Below, one piece after another: positions 9,315-19,186 of a DNA stretch of 38,345 nt. The stretch comes from Gordonia heveisoli (GTDB taxonomy: Bacteria > Actinomycetota > Actinomycetes > Mycobacteriales > Mycobacteriaceae): contig NZ_JASXSH010000028.1 in NCBI RefSeq assembly GCF_030315745.1, positions 1 to 38,345 on the forward strand, in the 5' to 3' direction. The notes below the pieces were generated by a model. That model was given only the letters and a program-made list of their open reading frames with translations, was not told the origin of the DNA and made no database searches. Every line of letters begins with the position of its first letter. The first letter of the stretch is position 1. The position numbers were made by a program, and so were the translations under genes.

Positions 9315-9665
9315 TCACGAATCGCGCTGCATGGTCGCCCACAGTCCGGCCGCATGCAGCTTGCGGACGTCGGCCTCCACCTTCTCGCGGCCACCGGTGG
9401 ACACCACGGCCTTGCCCTCGGTGTGCACCTGCATCATCAGCTGGTTGGCCTTGGATTCGGAGTAACCGAAGATCTTCTGGAAGACAAAGGTCACGTACCG
9501 CATCAGGTTGACCGGATCGTCCCACACGATCGTGACCCACGGCCGGTCGAGTCCCGCCGCGCTGTCGGCGACCTCCGGTTCGGCGACGGCGGTACCGGTA
9601 CCGGATCCGTCGTCACCGCGCCCGCCGCGGGTAGCCTCGTGCGCACGAGTTACGTCAGGCGACAT
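9315..9665 (-). CDS. clpS: ClpS, adaptor for the ClpAP/ClpCP protease
   Basis: ClpS hands N-end-rule substrates to the Clp protease. The start chosen is ATG 9665, giving 116 residues. The first 40 or so are a low-complexity tail. The core follows with [20 protein letters not shown], the loop that binds the substrate N-terminus, and then [21 protein letters not shown], matching the ClpS helix that contacts the chaperone. An upstream ATG at 9701 would extend into the promoter shared with pncB and is not favoured. The gene heads the leftward run and is divergent from pncB. Confidence 0.93.
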   Translation of the reverse strand: MSPDVTRAHEATRGGRGDDGSGTGTAVAEPEVADSAAGLDRPWVTIVWDDPVNLMRYVTFVFQKIFGYSESKANQLMMQVHTEGKAVVSTGGREKVEADVRKLHAAGLWATMQRDS

Positions 9666-9670
9666 ACGAA

Positions 9671-9677
9671 TAGGGTA
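9671..9677. promoter_or_regulatory. Symmetrical -10 box shared by clpS and pncB
   Basis: TAGGGTA reads as TAGGGT on the + strand (9671-9676) and TACCCT on the - strand (9677-9672), each matching TANNNT. Six bases separate the minus-strand box from the clpS ATG (9665), and eight separate the plus-strand box from the pncB GTG (9685). Only 19 bases lie between the two start codons, so there is no room for ribosome sites on both sides. Both transcripts therefore look leaderless. Inferred from spacing. Confidence 0.5.
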
Positions 9678-9684
9678 AGCGATC

Positions 9685-10989
9685 GTGACCATCGACAACA
9701 CCGCGCTGCTGACCGATCAGTACGAGCTGACCATGGTCGCGGCCGCGCTGCGACAGCCGATCGCGCATCGGCAATGTGTCTTCGAGGTCTTCGCCCGACG
9801 CCTGCCCGACGGTCGCCGCTACGGGGTCGTGGCGGGCACCGGCCGGCTCCTCGACGAACTGACGAACTTCACCTTCGGCGACGCCGAGATCGATGTGGTA
9901 TCCCGGTTCCTCGACGCCGACGCCATCGCCTGGCTGCGTGACTACCGATTCCGCGGCGACATCGACGGCTACCGCGAGGGCGAGCTCTATTTTCCCGGCT
10001 CCCCGATCCTGACGGTGCGGGCGAGTTTCGTCGAGGCGGTGTTGCTGGAGACGCTGGTGTTGTCGGTCCTCAACCATGATTCGGCGATCGCCTCGGCGGC
10101 CGCCCGGATGGTCAGCGCCGCCGGCTCGCGACCCATCATCGAGATGGGGTCACGCCGCACCCACGAACGCGCTGCGGTGGCCAGCGCGCGCGCCGCCTAC
10201 CTCGCCGGCATCTCCGCGTCGTCGAATCTGGAGGCCAACCGCCGCTACGGTGTGCCCAGCGCGGGTACCGCGGCCCACGCGTTCACCCTCGGGTTCACCG
10301 GCCCGAACGGCCCCGACGAGAAGGCCGCCTTCGCCGCCCAGATCGACGCGCTGGGTGTCGACACCACCCTCCTGGTCGACACCTACGACATCACCCAGGG
10401 TGTCCGCAACGCGATCGAGGTCGCCGGCCCCGAACTCGGTGCGGTGCGCGTGGACTCCGGCGATCTGGGTGTCCTGGCCCGGCAGGTCCGCGAACAGCTC
10501 GACGGTCTCGGCGCCACCAGGACCAAGATCGTCGTCTCCGGCGACCTCGACGAATATGCGATCGCCTCGCTGCGCGCCGAGCCGGTCGACATCTATGGGG
10601 TGGGCACCTCGCTGGTCACCGGTAGCGGTGCGCCGACCGCAGGCATGGTCTACAAACTCGTCGAGGTCGACGGTCTGCCGGTCGCCAAACGCGCCAGCCA
10701 CAAGGAGTCCCGCGGCGGCGCGAAGACGGCGCTGCGCGCGGCCCGCCCGACCGGCACCATCGTCGAGGAGATCCTGCTGCGTGCGGGTACACCTCGTCCG
10801 GACGCCGACGGGCTGGAACTGCGAGACCTGCAGATCCCGCTGGTTCGTGGTGGTGAACCGGCGACCGGCCTGCCCTCACTCGCCGACGCGCGCACTCATC
10901 TCGCCGCCGGCCTGGTCAGCCTTCCCTGGGAAGGTCTGGGCCTGTCGCATGGCGACCCGGCCGTCCCGACCCGCTACCAGCTGGACTGA
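9685..10989 (+). CDS. pncB: Nicotinate phosphoribosyltransferase
   Basis: The enzyme joins nicotinate to PRPP in NAD salvage (Preiss-Handler route). The 434 residues start at GTG 9685 with [15 protein letters not shown], the family N-terminus. [19 protein letters not shown] and SAGTAAHAF (with the histidine that is phosphorylated in related enzymes) follow. [10 protein letters not shown] and [14 protein letters not shown] are the phosphoribosyl-binding parts. The nicotinamidase gene that supplies nicotinate follows 45 bases later but is frameshifted. The position matches pncB1 (Rv1330c). Confidence 0.96.
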   Translation: MTIDNTALLTDQYELTMVAAALRQPIAHRQCVFEVFARRLPDGRRYGVVAGTGRLLDELTNFTFGDAEIDVVSRFLDADAIAWLRDYRFRGDIDGYREGELYFPGSPILTVRASFVEAVLLETLVLSVLNHDSAIASAAARMVSAAGSRPIIEMGSRRTHERAAVASARAAYLAGISASSNLEANRRYGVPSAGTAAHAFTLGFTGPNGPDEKAAFAAQIDALGVDTTLLVDTYDITQGVRNAIEVAGPELGAVRVDSGDLGVLARQVREQLDGLGATRTKIVVSGDLDEYAIASLRAEPVDIYGVGTSLVTGSGAPTAGMVYKLVEVDGLPVAKRASHKESRGGAKTALRAARPTGTIVEEILLRAGTPRPDADGLELRDLQIPLVRGGEPATGLPSLADARTHLAAGLVSLPWEGLGLSHGDPAVPTRYQLD

Positions 10990-11034
10990 TCTTCACCGCC
11001 GCAGCTCACGCCGACCCCGATCTGAAGGACCTTC

Positions 11035-11642
11035 ATGCCCGACCATCGCTCCGAGGACACCCCAGCCGATGTCCTGATCATCGTCGATGTGCAAAACGAC
11101 TTCTGTGAAGGTGGCGCGCTCGGGGTCCACGGCGGTGCCGCGGTGGCCTCGGCGGTCACCACCCTGCTCGATGAGTACAAGACGGTCGTCGCGACCCGTG
11201 ACCATCACATCGATCCCGGCGACCATTTCGCCGACCACCCCGACTTCGTGGACTCGTGGCCGCCGCACTGCGTGGCCGGTACCGACGGGTCGCCTTCCAC
11301 CCGTCCTTCGAGGTGGGGCGGGTGGCCGCGGTGTTCTCCAAAGGCGAGTACAGCGCGGCCTATTCGGGATTCGAGGGGGCAGATGACAACGGCACGCCCC
11401 TCGGGCAGTGGCTGCACGACCACGGCGCGAGAAGTGTCGACGTGGTCGGCATCGCCACCGACCACTGTGTCCGTGCCACTGCGGTGGACGCGGCGGGCGC
11501 CGGGTTCCGCACGCGGGTCCTGTTGAATTTCACCGCGGCGGTGGGCGCCGATACCGTCAAGATGGCCTTGGGCAGGATGCGCGAGGCCGGCGTCGAACTC
11601 GTCGGAGATCTGCTCTACGCCGGCACCCCGCGCGCCGACTGA
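11035..11642 (+). pseudogene. pncA: Nicotinamidase/pyrazinamidase with a one-base frameshift
   Basis: Nicotinamidase turns nicotinamide into nicotinate, the substrate of PncB. Frame 1 from ATG 11035 gives LIIVDVQNDFCEGGALGV (catalytic Asp18) and TRDHHIDPGDHF with metal ligands Asp56, His58 and His64, then WPPHCVAGTDG with His78. It then runs into nonsense. The homology resumes in another frame with VAFHPSFEV, FSKGEYSAAYSGFEG (catalytic Lys) and GIATDHCVRAT (catalytic Cys), ending at 11642. Adding one G to the GGG at 11287-11289 restores a continuous protein of about 202 residues. All catalytic residues survive, so this is either a very recent mutation or a sequencing error in a G run. Confidence 0.88.
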
Positions 11643-11717
11643 CCCGCATCGGGTCCGCCCGCAGCCCAGACCGACCATGCACCAGCCCACCACTCACCAG
11701 ACGGATCACACCCGAAG

Positions 11718-13808
11718 ATGTCACAGCTCCCTCCGGTGACCGCGCTGCTCGACACCGCGGTCACCGCCCTGTCCGGCCGTCGTCGCGACGGTCAGGTGTC
11801 GATGGCGACGGCGGTCGCCCATGCCATCGACTCCGGCGAACACCTGGCCGTGCAGGCCGGTACCGGCACCGGTAAATCGCTGGCCTACCTGGTGCCCGCC
11901 ATCCGGCATGCCATGGACAGCGGGAAGACGGTCGTCGTGTCCACGGCGACCATCGCGCTGCAACGTCAGCTCATCGAACGTGACCTCCCCCGCCTGGCGA
12001 AGGCACTGGCCGGCTCGCTGGGACGAGAACCCACCTTCGCGATCCTCAAGGGACGATCGAACTACCTCTGTCTCAACAAGATTCACAGCGGAACCGCAGA
12101 CGAACCGGACGGCGAGCTGTTCGATCCATTCGAACTCTCCCGTACCGGCCGCGAGGTCACCCGGCTACGCGAGTGGACCAGCGACACCGAGACCGGCGAC
12201 CGCGACGACCTGACCCCCGGTGTCTCGGATCGGTCGTGGCGTCAGGTCAGCGTGTCGGCGCGCGAATGCCTCGGCGCGGGCAACTGCTCCTACGGCGAAG
12301 ACTGCTTCGCGGAGAACGCGCGGCGCCATGCGGGCAAGGTCGACGTCGTGGTCACCAATCATGCGATGCTCGCCATCGACGCCACCAGTCCCGCGAACAT
12401 CCTGCCCGAACACGATGTGGTGATCATCGACGAGGCACATGAGCTCGTGGACCGGATCACCTCGGTGTCCACCGCCGAGGTGTCGGCGTCGGTGGTCGCC
12501 ACCGTGGCGCGCCGGTGCGGCAAACTCGTCGACGAGGAGACCGCCGACGCCCTGCTCGGTGCCGGCGAGGTGCTCGGTGAACTTCTCGTCGACGCCCCGC
12601 ACCAACAGTGGATGAGCCTGCCGGAGACGACTGCGACGGTACTGATCGGTCTGCGTGACCGGCTGTGGCAGACGCGGACCGCGATCGGCCCGGTCCGGGC
12701 CAATGGTGCGGGAGACGAGTCGGCCGCCGCCGCCCGGTCGGCCGCGCTGACCTCCCTCGACGACCTGCACGACACGGTCGTCCGCATCCTTGGCGCCTTC
12801 GACGAACCCGACGAGTCCAAACGCCGCGACGTCGTCTGGGTCGCCGAGGAGCGGGCCGGGCGGGTCGGCTCCGGGGAGACCCGCGCCGTCCTGCACATCG
12901 CCCCGCTGTCGGTCGGCGGCTTATTGCGCGCCACCCTGTTCGCCAATTCCACGGTGGTATTGACCTCGGCGACCCTGACCGTCGGCGGCAACTTCGACGC
13001 GCTGGCCGCCACCTGGGGTCTGCCCGCGTCGGGCCGCGGCACCGACACCCCGCGCACCGACGACGATCCGCAGGTCGGTCCGGTCTCCGACATCACCGCC
13101 AACGGGAAGTCGGTCCCCGCCGATTCGTCGGTGGTGCGCTGGACCGGCCTGGACGCCGGCTCCCCGTTCGACTACCCGTCGTCGGCGATCCTCTACGTCG
13201 CCCGCCATCTGCCCCGGCCCGGTCGCGCCGGGGTCTCACCGGAGACCGTGGACGAGCTGGCAGGTCTGATCGAGGCCGCCGACGGCCGCACACTCGGCCT
13301 GTTCTCCTCGATGCGGGCCGCCCGGGAGGCCGCCGAGGCGATCCGGGAACGCTGTGACTTCCCGATCCTGTGCCAGGGCGACGACACCACCTCCACCCTG
13401 GTACGCAGATTCGCCGAGGACCCCAAGACCTGCCTGTTCGGCACACTCTCCCTCTGGCAGGGCGTCGACGTCCCGGGCCCGTCGCTGAGCCTGGTCATCA
13501 TCGATCGGATTCCGTTCCCGCGGCCCGACGACCCACTGCTCACCGCACGACAGCGCGCCGTCGACGCCCGGGGCGGCAACGGCTTCCTGTCGGTGGCCGC
13601 CAATCACGCGGCACTGCTCCTGGCGCAGGGTGCGGGCCGACTGCTTCGCGCGACCGATGATCGAGGGGTGGTCGCGGTACTCGATTCGCGGTTGGCCACC
13701 GCCGGTTACGGCGGTTACCTGCTGGCGTCCCTGCCACCGTTCTGGCGCACCACCGACCGTGCCGTCGTCCGCTCGGCCCTGTCCCGGCTGAACTCCCCTC
13801 GTTCCTGA
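11718..13808 (+). CDS. dinG: DinG/XPD-family ATP-dependent DNA helicase
   Basis: This 696-residue superfamily 2 helicase has GTGTGKS (48-54) as Walker A and DEAH (238-241) as Walker B. Four cysteines, Cys118, Cys184, Cys190 and Cys196, lie between them, spaced as the 4Fe-4S cluster ligands of XPD/DinG proteins. Helicase motifs IV-VI follow with LFSSMRAAREAAEAIRE, LSLVIIDRIPFPRPDDP and QGAGRLLRATDDRGVVAVLD. Such enzymes unwind DNA-RNA hybrids and damaged DNA 5' to 3'. It corresponds to Rv1329c. No SOS box is seen upstream, unlike E. coli dinG. The gap to pncA is 75 bases. Confidence 0.94.
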   Translation: MSQLPPVTALLDTAVTALSGRRRDGQVSMATAVAHAIDSGEHLAVQAGTGTGKSLAYLVPAIRHAMDSGKTVVVSTATIALQRQLIERDLPRLAKALAGSLGREPTFAILKGRSNYLCLNKIHSGTADEPDGELFDPFELSRTGREVTRLREWTSDTETGDRDDLTPGVSDRSWRQVSVSARECLGAGNCSYGEDCFAENARRHAGKVDVVVTNHAMLAIDATSPANILPEHDVVIIDEAHELVDRITSVSTAEVSASVVATVARRCGKLVDEETADALLGAGEVLGELLVDAPHQQWMSLPETTATVLIGLRDRLWQTRTAIGPVRANGAGDESAAAARSAALTSLDDLHDTVVRILGAFDEPDESKRRDVVWVAEERAGRVGSGETRAVLHIAPLSVGGLLRATLFANSTVVLTSATLTVGGNFDALAATWGLPASGRGTDTPRTDDDPQVGPVSDITANGKSVPADSSVVRWTGLDAGSPFDYPSSAILYVARHLPRPGRAGVSPETVDELAGLIEAADGRTLGLFSSMRAAREAAEAIRERCDFPILCQGDDTTSTLVRRFAEDPKTCLFGTLSLWQGVDVPGPSLSLVIIDRIPFPRPDDPLLTARQRAVDARGGNGFLSVAANHAALLLAQGAGRLLRATDDRGVVAVLDSRLATAGYGGYLLASLPPFWRTTDRAVVRSALSRLNSPRS

Positions 13809-13852
13809 CCGCCCGTATGCGACGCCCGGCCGCCCGGCGCGGTGACGACGAG

Positions 13853-13881
13853 ACAAACCTCGCCCTGGCGCATAGGTTTGT
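13853..13881. promoter_or_regulatory. Inverted repeat in the glgE leader, with a possible -10 box
   Basis: ACAAACCT (13853-13860) and AGGTTTGT (13874-13881) are perfect complements separated by 13 bases. The right arm overlaps TAGGTT (13873-13878), a TANNNT -10 candidate about 60 bases before the glgE start. It could be an operator or a hairpin in the leader; which one cannot be decided from sequence alone. Confidence 0.4.
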
Positions 13882-13940
13882 AGCCGGTGACACCGGGGCA
13901 TACCGGCGACCACGGCGGGAGCCGACGAAAGGAGACCCGA

Positions 13941-15941
13941 GTGATCGGGCGGATGGGCATCGACGACATCGCCCCCATGGTGTCGGCCGGTCAACAGCCT
14001 ACGAAAGCGGTTGTCGGAGAACTCGTTCCGGTGAGCACGACGGCCTGGCGCGAAGGACATGACGCACTCGGGGTAACGCTGCACGTCGAGACGCCAGGGC
14101 GCGAGGTGCTCGACATCCCGATGGTCGCGGCGCCCGTCGAAGACGCGTTCAACGCAGCCTTTGTCCCGGACGCGGTCGGCTTCTGGACGTACCGGGTCGA
14201 GGCGTGGAGCGACCCGTACGCCACCTGGCGTTCGGCGGTCCGCAAGAAGCTCGACGCCGGTCAGGGAGCCACCGACCTGGCCAACGACCTGGAGACCGGG
14301 GCCCGTATCCTCGAAACCGCACTCGGCACGGTCCCCGAGGACGCCCACGAGCTACTCAACGACGCGATCCGAGCCCTGCGCGCGCGACGCCGACGCGTCG
14401 TCAACCGGGCGAATCTGGCGGTCTCCGACGAGGTGGCCGACCTCCTCCGGGCGCACCCGGTCCGCGAACTGGTGACCAAGAGCCGCACCTACCGCGTGTG
14501 GGCCGACCGCCGCCGTGCACTGGTCGGCTCCTGGTACGAGATGTTCCCCCGGTCCACCGGCGGCCGCGACGCCGAGGGGCGGCCAGTACATGGCACCTTC
14601 CTCACCGCCGCGACCGACCTGCCCCGGATCGCCGACATGGGCTTCGACGTCGTCTACCTGCCTCCGATTCATCCCATCGGTGCGGTGAATCGCAAGGGCC
14701 CCAACAACACTCTCGTCGCTGGTCCGGACGATGTCGGGTCGCCGTGGGCGATCGGGTCCGCCGACGGCGGCCACGACGCCATCCACCCCGAGTTGGGCAG
14801 TGTCGAGGACTTCGAGTACTTCGTCGGCCGCGCCGCCGAACTCGGCCTGGAGATCGCCCTCGATCTGGCCCTGCAGTGCGCCCCCGACCACCCGTGGGCA
14901 ACCGAACACCCGGAATGGTTCGTCACCCAGCCCGACGGCACGATCGCCTACGCGGAGAATCCGCCGAAGAAGTACCAGGACATCTACCCGCTCAACTTCG
15001 ACGACGACCGCAACGGCATCTACCGCGCCGTCCTCAAGGTGGTCCTGCACTGGGTGGGCCTGGGCGTCAACATCTTCCGCGTCGACAATCCGCACACCAA
15101 ACCGCCGAACTTCTGGGAGTGGCTGATCGCCGAGGTCAAGAAGCGCCATCCCGATGTCCTGTTCCTCGCCGAGGCGTTCACCCGCCCGGCGCGGCTCTAC
15201 GGTCTGGCCCGGCTGGGTTTCAGCCAGTCCTACACCTACTTCACCTGGAAGACCTCCAAGTGGGACCTCGAGGAGTTCGGCCGGGAGGTCGCCGCCCATG
15301 CCGACGAGGCACGACCGAACCTGTTCGTGAACACTCCCGACATCCTGCACGCCTCACTGCAGCACGGCGGGCCCGGAATGTTCGCGGCGCGGGCGGCACT
15401 GGCCGCGACACTCGCCCCCACCTGGGGTGTGTACAGCGGGTTCGAACTCTACGAACACGTCGCCGTCGCCGAGGGCAGCGAGGAGTACCTGCATTCGGAG
15501 AAGTACGAGCTGCGACCACGCGATTACAAGGCCGCGACGAGCCACGGCGAGTCACTGGAGCCGTGGATCACCTCACTCAACGCGATCCGGCGCCGACACC
15601 CGGCACTCCAGCAGTTGCGCAACATCACTTTTCACCACCTCGACAACCCGTCGCTGATCGCCTATTCCAAACTCGATCCGGTCTCCGGTGATCGGGTGCT
15701 GGTCGTCATCAACCTCAACCCGTTCGCCGCCGAGGACTCGACGGTGTGGCTGGACATGCCCGCACTCGGCTTCGACTGGCACGACCGCTTCCCCGTCATC
15801 GACGAGGTCTCCGGCGAGGAGTACTGGTGGGGACAGGCCAACTACGTCCGGCTGGAGCCGTGGCGGGCCGTCGCACACATCCTGGCCCTGCCGCGTCTGG
15901 ATCCCGATGCGGCCCGACGACTGTCCTACCGAATCCGGTGA
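13941..15941 (+). CDS. glgE: GlgE, alpha-1,4-glucan:maltose-1-phosphate maltosyltransferase
   Basis: GlgE extends alpha-glucan chains using maltose-1-phosphate (family GH13_3). The start chosen is GTG 13941, with AGGAG seven to eleven bases upstream, giving 666 residues; the frame is open to 13887 but the extra residues look non-coding. The catalytic Asp382 lies in [14 protein letters not shown] and the general acid Glu411 in [33 protein letters not shown] and [14 protein letters not shown] are GlgE signatures. The protein is about 35 residues shorter than the M. tuberculosis one, mainly because a loop in the N-terminal beta domain is missing. glgB follows after ten bases. Confidence 0.96.
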   Translation: MIGRMGIDDIAPMVSAGQQPTKAVVGELVPVSTTAWREGHDALGVTLHVETPGREVLDIPMVAAPVEDAFNAAFVPDAVGFWTYRVEAWSDPYATWRSAVRKKLDAGQGATDLANDLETGARILETALGTVPEDAHELLNDAIRALRARRRRVVNRANLAVSDEVADLLRAHPVRELVTKSRTYRVWADRRRALVGSWYEMFPRSTGGRDAEGRPVHGTFLTAATDLPRIADMGFDVVYLPPIHPIGAVNRKGPNNTLVAGPDDVGSPWAIGSADGGHDAIHPELGSVEDFEYFVGRAAELGLEIALDLALQCAPDHPWATEHPEWFVTQPDGTIAYAENPPKKYQDIYPLNFDDDRNGIYRAVLKVVLHWVGLGVNIFRVDNPHTKPPNFWEWLIAEVKKRHPDVLFLAEAFTRPARLYGLARLGFSQSYTYFTWKTSKWDLEEFGREVAAHADEARPNLFVNTPDILHASLQHGGPGMFAARAALAATLAPTWGVYSGFELYEHVAVAEGSEEYLHSEKYELRPRDYKAATSHGESLEPWITSLNAIRRRHPALQQLRNITFHHLDNPSLIAYSKLDPVSGDRVLVVINLNPFAAEDSTVWLDMPALGFDWHDRFPVIDEVSGEEYWWGQANYVRLEPWRAVAHILALPRLDPDAARRLSYRIR

Positions 15942-15951
15942 AGGGTGTGAT

Positions 15952-18171
15952 GTGACGAAATCCCCGACGGCGCCGCAGCCGTTCGCCTCCGACCACGATC
16001 TGCGCAGGCTCGCCGCCCTGACCCACCCCGACCCGCACGCCTTCCTCGGTGCGCACGACGCCGGTGACGGCCACACGATCCTGCGCACGTTACGTCCCGA
16101 CGCACTCTCGGTGTCGGTGGTCATCGGCGGTGTCGAGTATCCGATGCAGCACCAGACCGACGACCTTTTCGTGGTGACGGTGCCGATCCGCGATCTGATG
16201 GACTACCGGTATCGGATCGTCTATCCCGACGGCGCGGGCGGCACGGACGACTACGTGGTCGCCGACGGGTATCGCTTCCTACCCACCCTCGGCGAGGTCG
16301 ACGAGCATCTGTTCTCCGAGGGACGGCACGAGTCGTTGTGGGAGATTCTCGGTGCCCGCGCCGCGAGCTACACCACCCCCGACGGACCGGTGTCGGGCAC
16401 CGCGTTCTCGGTGTGGGCCCCGAACGCGTTGGGCGTCGCGGTGATCGGCGACTTCGACCGGTGGAGCGGCCGCACCGCACCGATGCGCCGCATCGGCAGC
16501 AGCGGGATCTGGGAAGTATTCGTTCCCGACCTCGGCGAGGGCACCCAGTACCGGTTCCGTATCCACGGCGCCGACGGCGTGATCCGGGACAAGGCCGACC
16601 CGATGGCCTTCCGCACCAACCCGCCGCCGTCCACGTCATCGGTGGTGACCACATCCGACTTCGAATGGTCCGACGCGGACTGGATCCGGCGACGCGAACA
16701 GTCGACGCCCACCGCCGAACCGATGAGTGTCTACGAGGTACATCTGGGTTCGTGGCGAGCCGGACTGGACTACCGCGAGCTCGCGCTGCAACTCGGTGAG
16801 TACATGCTGGAGAAGGGCTTCACCCACGTCGAGTTCCTCCCCGTCACCGAACATCCCTTCGGCGGTTCGTGGGGCTACCAGGTCACCTCGTACTACGCGC
16901 CGACGGCCCGCTTCGGCACCCCCGACGATTTCCGGTTCCTGATCGACCACCTGCATTCGGTGGGCATCGCGGTGCTCGTGGACTGGGTTCCGGCCCACTT
17001 CCCCAAGGACGACTGGGCTCTCGCGCGATTCGACGGCACCCCGCTCTACGAGCACGCCGACCCGATGCGCGGCGAACAGTTGGATTGGGGGACTTACGTT
17101 TTCGACTTCGGTCGCCGCGAGGTGCGCAACTTCCTGGTCGCCAACGCGCTCTACTGGTTCCGCGAATTCCATATCGACGGTATCCGCGTCGACGCGGTCG
17201 CCTCGATGCTCTATCTCGACTATTCGCGGGCCGACGGCCAGTGGCGCCCCAACGTCCACGGTGGCCGAGAGAACCTGGAGGCGGTGCAGTTCCTGCAGGA
17301 GATGAACGCGACCGTGCACAAACACTTCCCGGGTGTGGTCACCGTCGCCGAGGAATCCACGGCATGGCCCGGCGTCACCCAGATGACCGATCTGGGCGGC
17401 CTCGGTTTCACCTTGAAGTGGAATATGGGGTGGATGCACGACTCCCTCGACTATCTCTCACGGGATCAGGTGCATCGCAGCTTCCACCACCACGAGATCA
17501 CCTTCTCGCTGATGTACGCCTGGAGCGAGAACTTCGTGCTGCCGCTCTCCCACGACGAGGTCGTGCATGGCAAGGGCACGCTGTGGAGCCGGATGCCCGG
17601 AACATCCTTCGTCAAGGCTGCCGGTGTCCGGCTCTATCTCGCCTACATGTGGTCACACCCGGGCAAGCAGCTCCTCTTCATGGGGCAGGAGTTCGGCCAG
17701 ACCGGCGAATGGGCCGACAACCGCAGCCTCGACTGGCATCAGCTGCAGGGCTGGGAAGGTGAACTGCACTCCGGCATCTCGGCGTTGGTCACCGATCTCA
17801 ACCGGACCTATCGTGCACGCCCGGCGCTGTACTCGCTCGACACCGCACCGGACGGGTACTCCTGGATCAACGCCGACGACACCGCCAACAACGTGATCTC
17901 GTTCCTGCGCTATGGCTCCGACGGCTCGGTCGTCGCCTGCCTGTACAACTTCTCGGGTTCCGATCGCACCGACTACGAGGTCGGACTACCCGAGGGCGGT
18001 GTGTGGGAGGAGATCCTCAACACCGACGCGGCAGCCTACAGCGGCGCGGGCCGGGGCAACCTCGGTGCGGTCACCGCCGACGGCCCGTCCCGCGACGGTC
18101 GGCCGGTGTCGGCACGGGTCACCCTGCCCGCGAACACCGCGATCTGGCTGGCGCCCCGACCGCGTGAGTGA
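15952..18171 (+). CDS. glgB: Glycogen branching enzyme GlgB
   Basis: GlgB adds alpha-1,6 branches to the glucan made by GlgE. The GTG at 15952, preceded by AAGGG, gives 739 residues, near the usual actinobacterial size. Two N-terminal CBM48-type beta domains are followed by the GH13 barrel. Catalytic residues are Asp414 in [12 protein letters not shown], Glu467 in [11 protein letters not shown], and the later Asp in [13 protein letters not shown]. The longer open frame back to 15688 is inside glgE and is not used. The pair glgE-glgB is the core of the GlgE pathway; the trehalose-to-maltose-1-phosphate enzymes (TreS, Pep2) are not in the window. Confidence 0.97.
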   Translation: MTKSPTAPQPFASDHDLRRLAALTHPDPHAFLGAHDAGDGHTILRTLRPDALSVSVVIGGVEYPMQHQTDDLFVVTVPIRDLMDYRYRIVYPDGAGGTDDYVVADGYRFLPTLGEVDEHLFSEGRHESLWEILGARAASYTTPDGPVSGTAFSVWAPNALGVAVIGDFDRWSGRTAPMRRIGSSGIWEVFVPDLGEGTQYRFRIHGADGVIRDKADPMAFRTNPPPSTSSVVTTSDFEWSDADWIRRREQSTPTAEPMSVYEVHLGSWRAGLDYRELALQLGEYMLEKGFTHVEFLPVTEHPFGGSWGYQVTSYYAPTARFGTPDDFRFLIDHLHSVGIAVLVDWVPAHFPKDDWALARFDGTPLYEHADPMRGEQLDWGTYVFDFGRREVRNFLVANALYWFREFHIDGIRVDAVASMLYLDYSRADGQWRPNVHGGRENLEAVQFLQEMNATVHKHFPGVVTVAEESTAWPGVTQMTDLGGLGFTLKWNMGWMHDSLDYLSRDQVHRSFHHHEITFSLMYAWSENFVLPLSHDEVVHGKGTLWSRMPGTSFVKAAGVRLYLAYMWSHPGKQLLFMGQEFGQTGEWADNRSLDWHQLQGWEGELHSGISALVTDLNRTYRARPALYSLDTAPDGYSWINADDTANNVISFLRYGSDGSVVACLYNFSGSDRTDYEVGLPEGGVWEEILNTDAAAYSGAGRGNLGAVTADGPSRDGRPVSARVTLPANTAIWLAPRPRE

Positions 18172-18196
18172 CCGGCCCAGCACCATGTGACCGGCG

Positions 18197-19186
18197 TTAG
18201 TACAGGGCGCTGGCGAGGCGTCGGCGCGCGCTGACGACGAAGGGTTCGGCCGGATCGAACAGCTCGAACAGTTCGAGCAGGCGGGTCCGCGCGCGGGTAC
18301 GGTCGTCCCCACCGGTGACCTTGACGACGTCGATGATCCGGTCGAAGGCGGCCTCGGGGTTTTGTCCGAGCAGCAACACGTCGGCGGCGGCGAGCTGAGC
18401 GTCGACGTCACCGGAGGCGGCGGTCTGCACGATGGTCGGGTCGTGCGCTTGTGCACGCAACACGAATTCGAGGTTGCGGGCCGCGGAGGCGGCTTCGATG
18501 TTCTCCGGCTCGACGTCGGCGATCGCCCGGTAGGCGGCCAGCGCACCGTCGAAGTCGCCGTTGTTCATCAGATCCTCGGCTGCCACCATGCGCGGATCGT
18601 CGGGTTCCTCGGCCGGCGTCCCGGCACCGCCCGCCCCGGGCAACGCGTCGCCGACCTGGGCGAGGATGTCGTCGATCCATCCGCTGATCTCGGCTTCGGA
18701 ACGCACGCCGTTGAACGCGGCCACCGGCTGCCCCTGCACGATGGCCACCACCATCGGAATGGACTGCACCCGAAATGCTTGTGCGATGCGCTGATTCGCG
18801 TCGACGTCGACCTTGGCGAGCGCCCAGCGCCCGTCGGCCGCGGCGGCCAGCTTCTCCAACACGGGTCCGAGCTGCTTACACGGTTCACACCATTCCGCCC
18901 ACAGGTCGACGAGGACGAGCTGCTGCATCGAACGATTGAGCACCTCGTCTTCGAAGGTGGCCTCGGTGACCTCGAGGACGGTCTGCCCCGAAGGCACCGC
19001 GCCGGCGGGAGCCGGAGCGCCTGTTTCCGGTCCCGGGCCAGCGGGACCGCGCTGGGCCTGCGCTCGCTGGGCCTCCGCCCGATCCTTGAGTCCGCCGAGA
19101 TCGACGGCTCCGGACATGGCCACCGAAGCGGCCGCCTGCTGACGAGCCGCCGCGGCGGCCTGCTGACGATTGGTTGGTCGCGTCAC
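18197..19186 (-). CDS. YbbN/CnoX-like thioredoxin with C-terminal TPR-like region
   Basis: This 329-residue protein has a glutamine- and alanine-rich N-terminus (1-65), a thioredoxin domain (about 68-175) with WCEPC (Cys100, Cys103) and the cis-proline segment VQSIPMVVA, then a helical repeat region like the tetratricopeptide part of YbbN. YbbN-type proteins act as holdases or co-chaperones, and with an intact CxxC a redox activity is possible. It corresponds to Rv1324. The start is GTG 19186, overlapping the TGA of the MFS gene as GTGA; a later ATG at residue 24 is possible. It is convergent with glgB, 25 bases apart. Confidence 0.88.
   Translation of the reverse strand: MTRPTNRQQAAAAARQQAAASVAMSGAVDLGGLKDRAEAQRAQAQRGPAGPGPETGAPAPAGAVPSGQTVLEVTEATFEDEVLNRSMQQLVLVDLWAEWCEPCKQLGPVLEKLAAAADGRWALAKVDVDANQRIAQAFRVQSIPMVVAIVQGQPVAAFNGVRSEAEISGWIDDILAQVGDALPGAGGAGTPAEEPDDPRMVAAEDLMNNGDFDGALAAYRAIADVEPENIEAASAARNLEFVLRAQAHDPTIVQTAASGDVDAQLAAADVLLLGQNPEAAFDRIIDVVKVTGGDDRTRARTRLLELFELFDPAEPFVVSARRRLASALY

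Noticed and set aside
11256..11642. Independent small gene starting at ATG 11256
   Set aside because: Its first residues are noise. The rest is the C-terminal half of nicotinamidase displaced by the frameshift.
11643..11717. SOS box before dinG
   Set aside because: No TCGAAC-N4-GTTCGA or close variant lies in the short gap before dinG; the only such box in the window is at 790-805.
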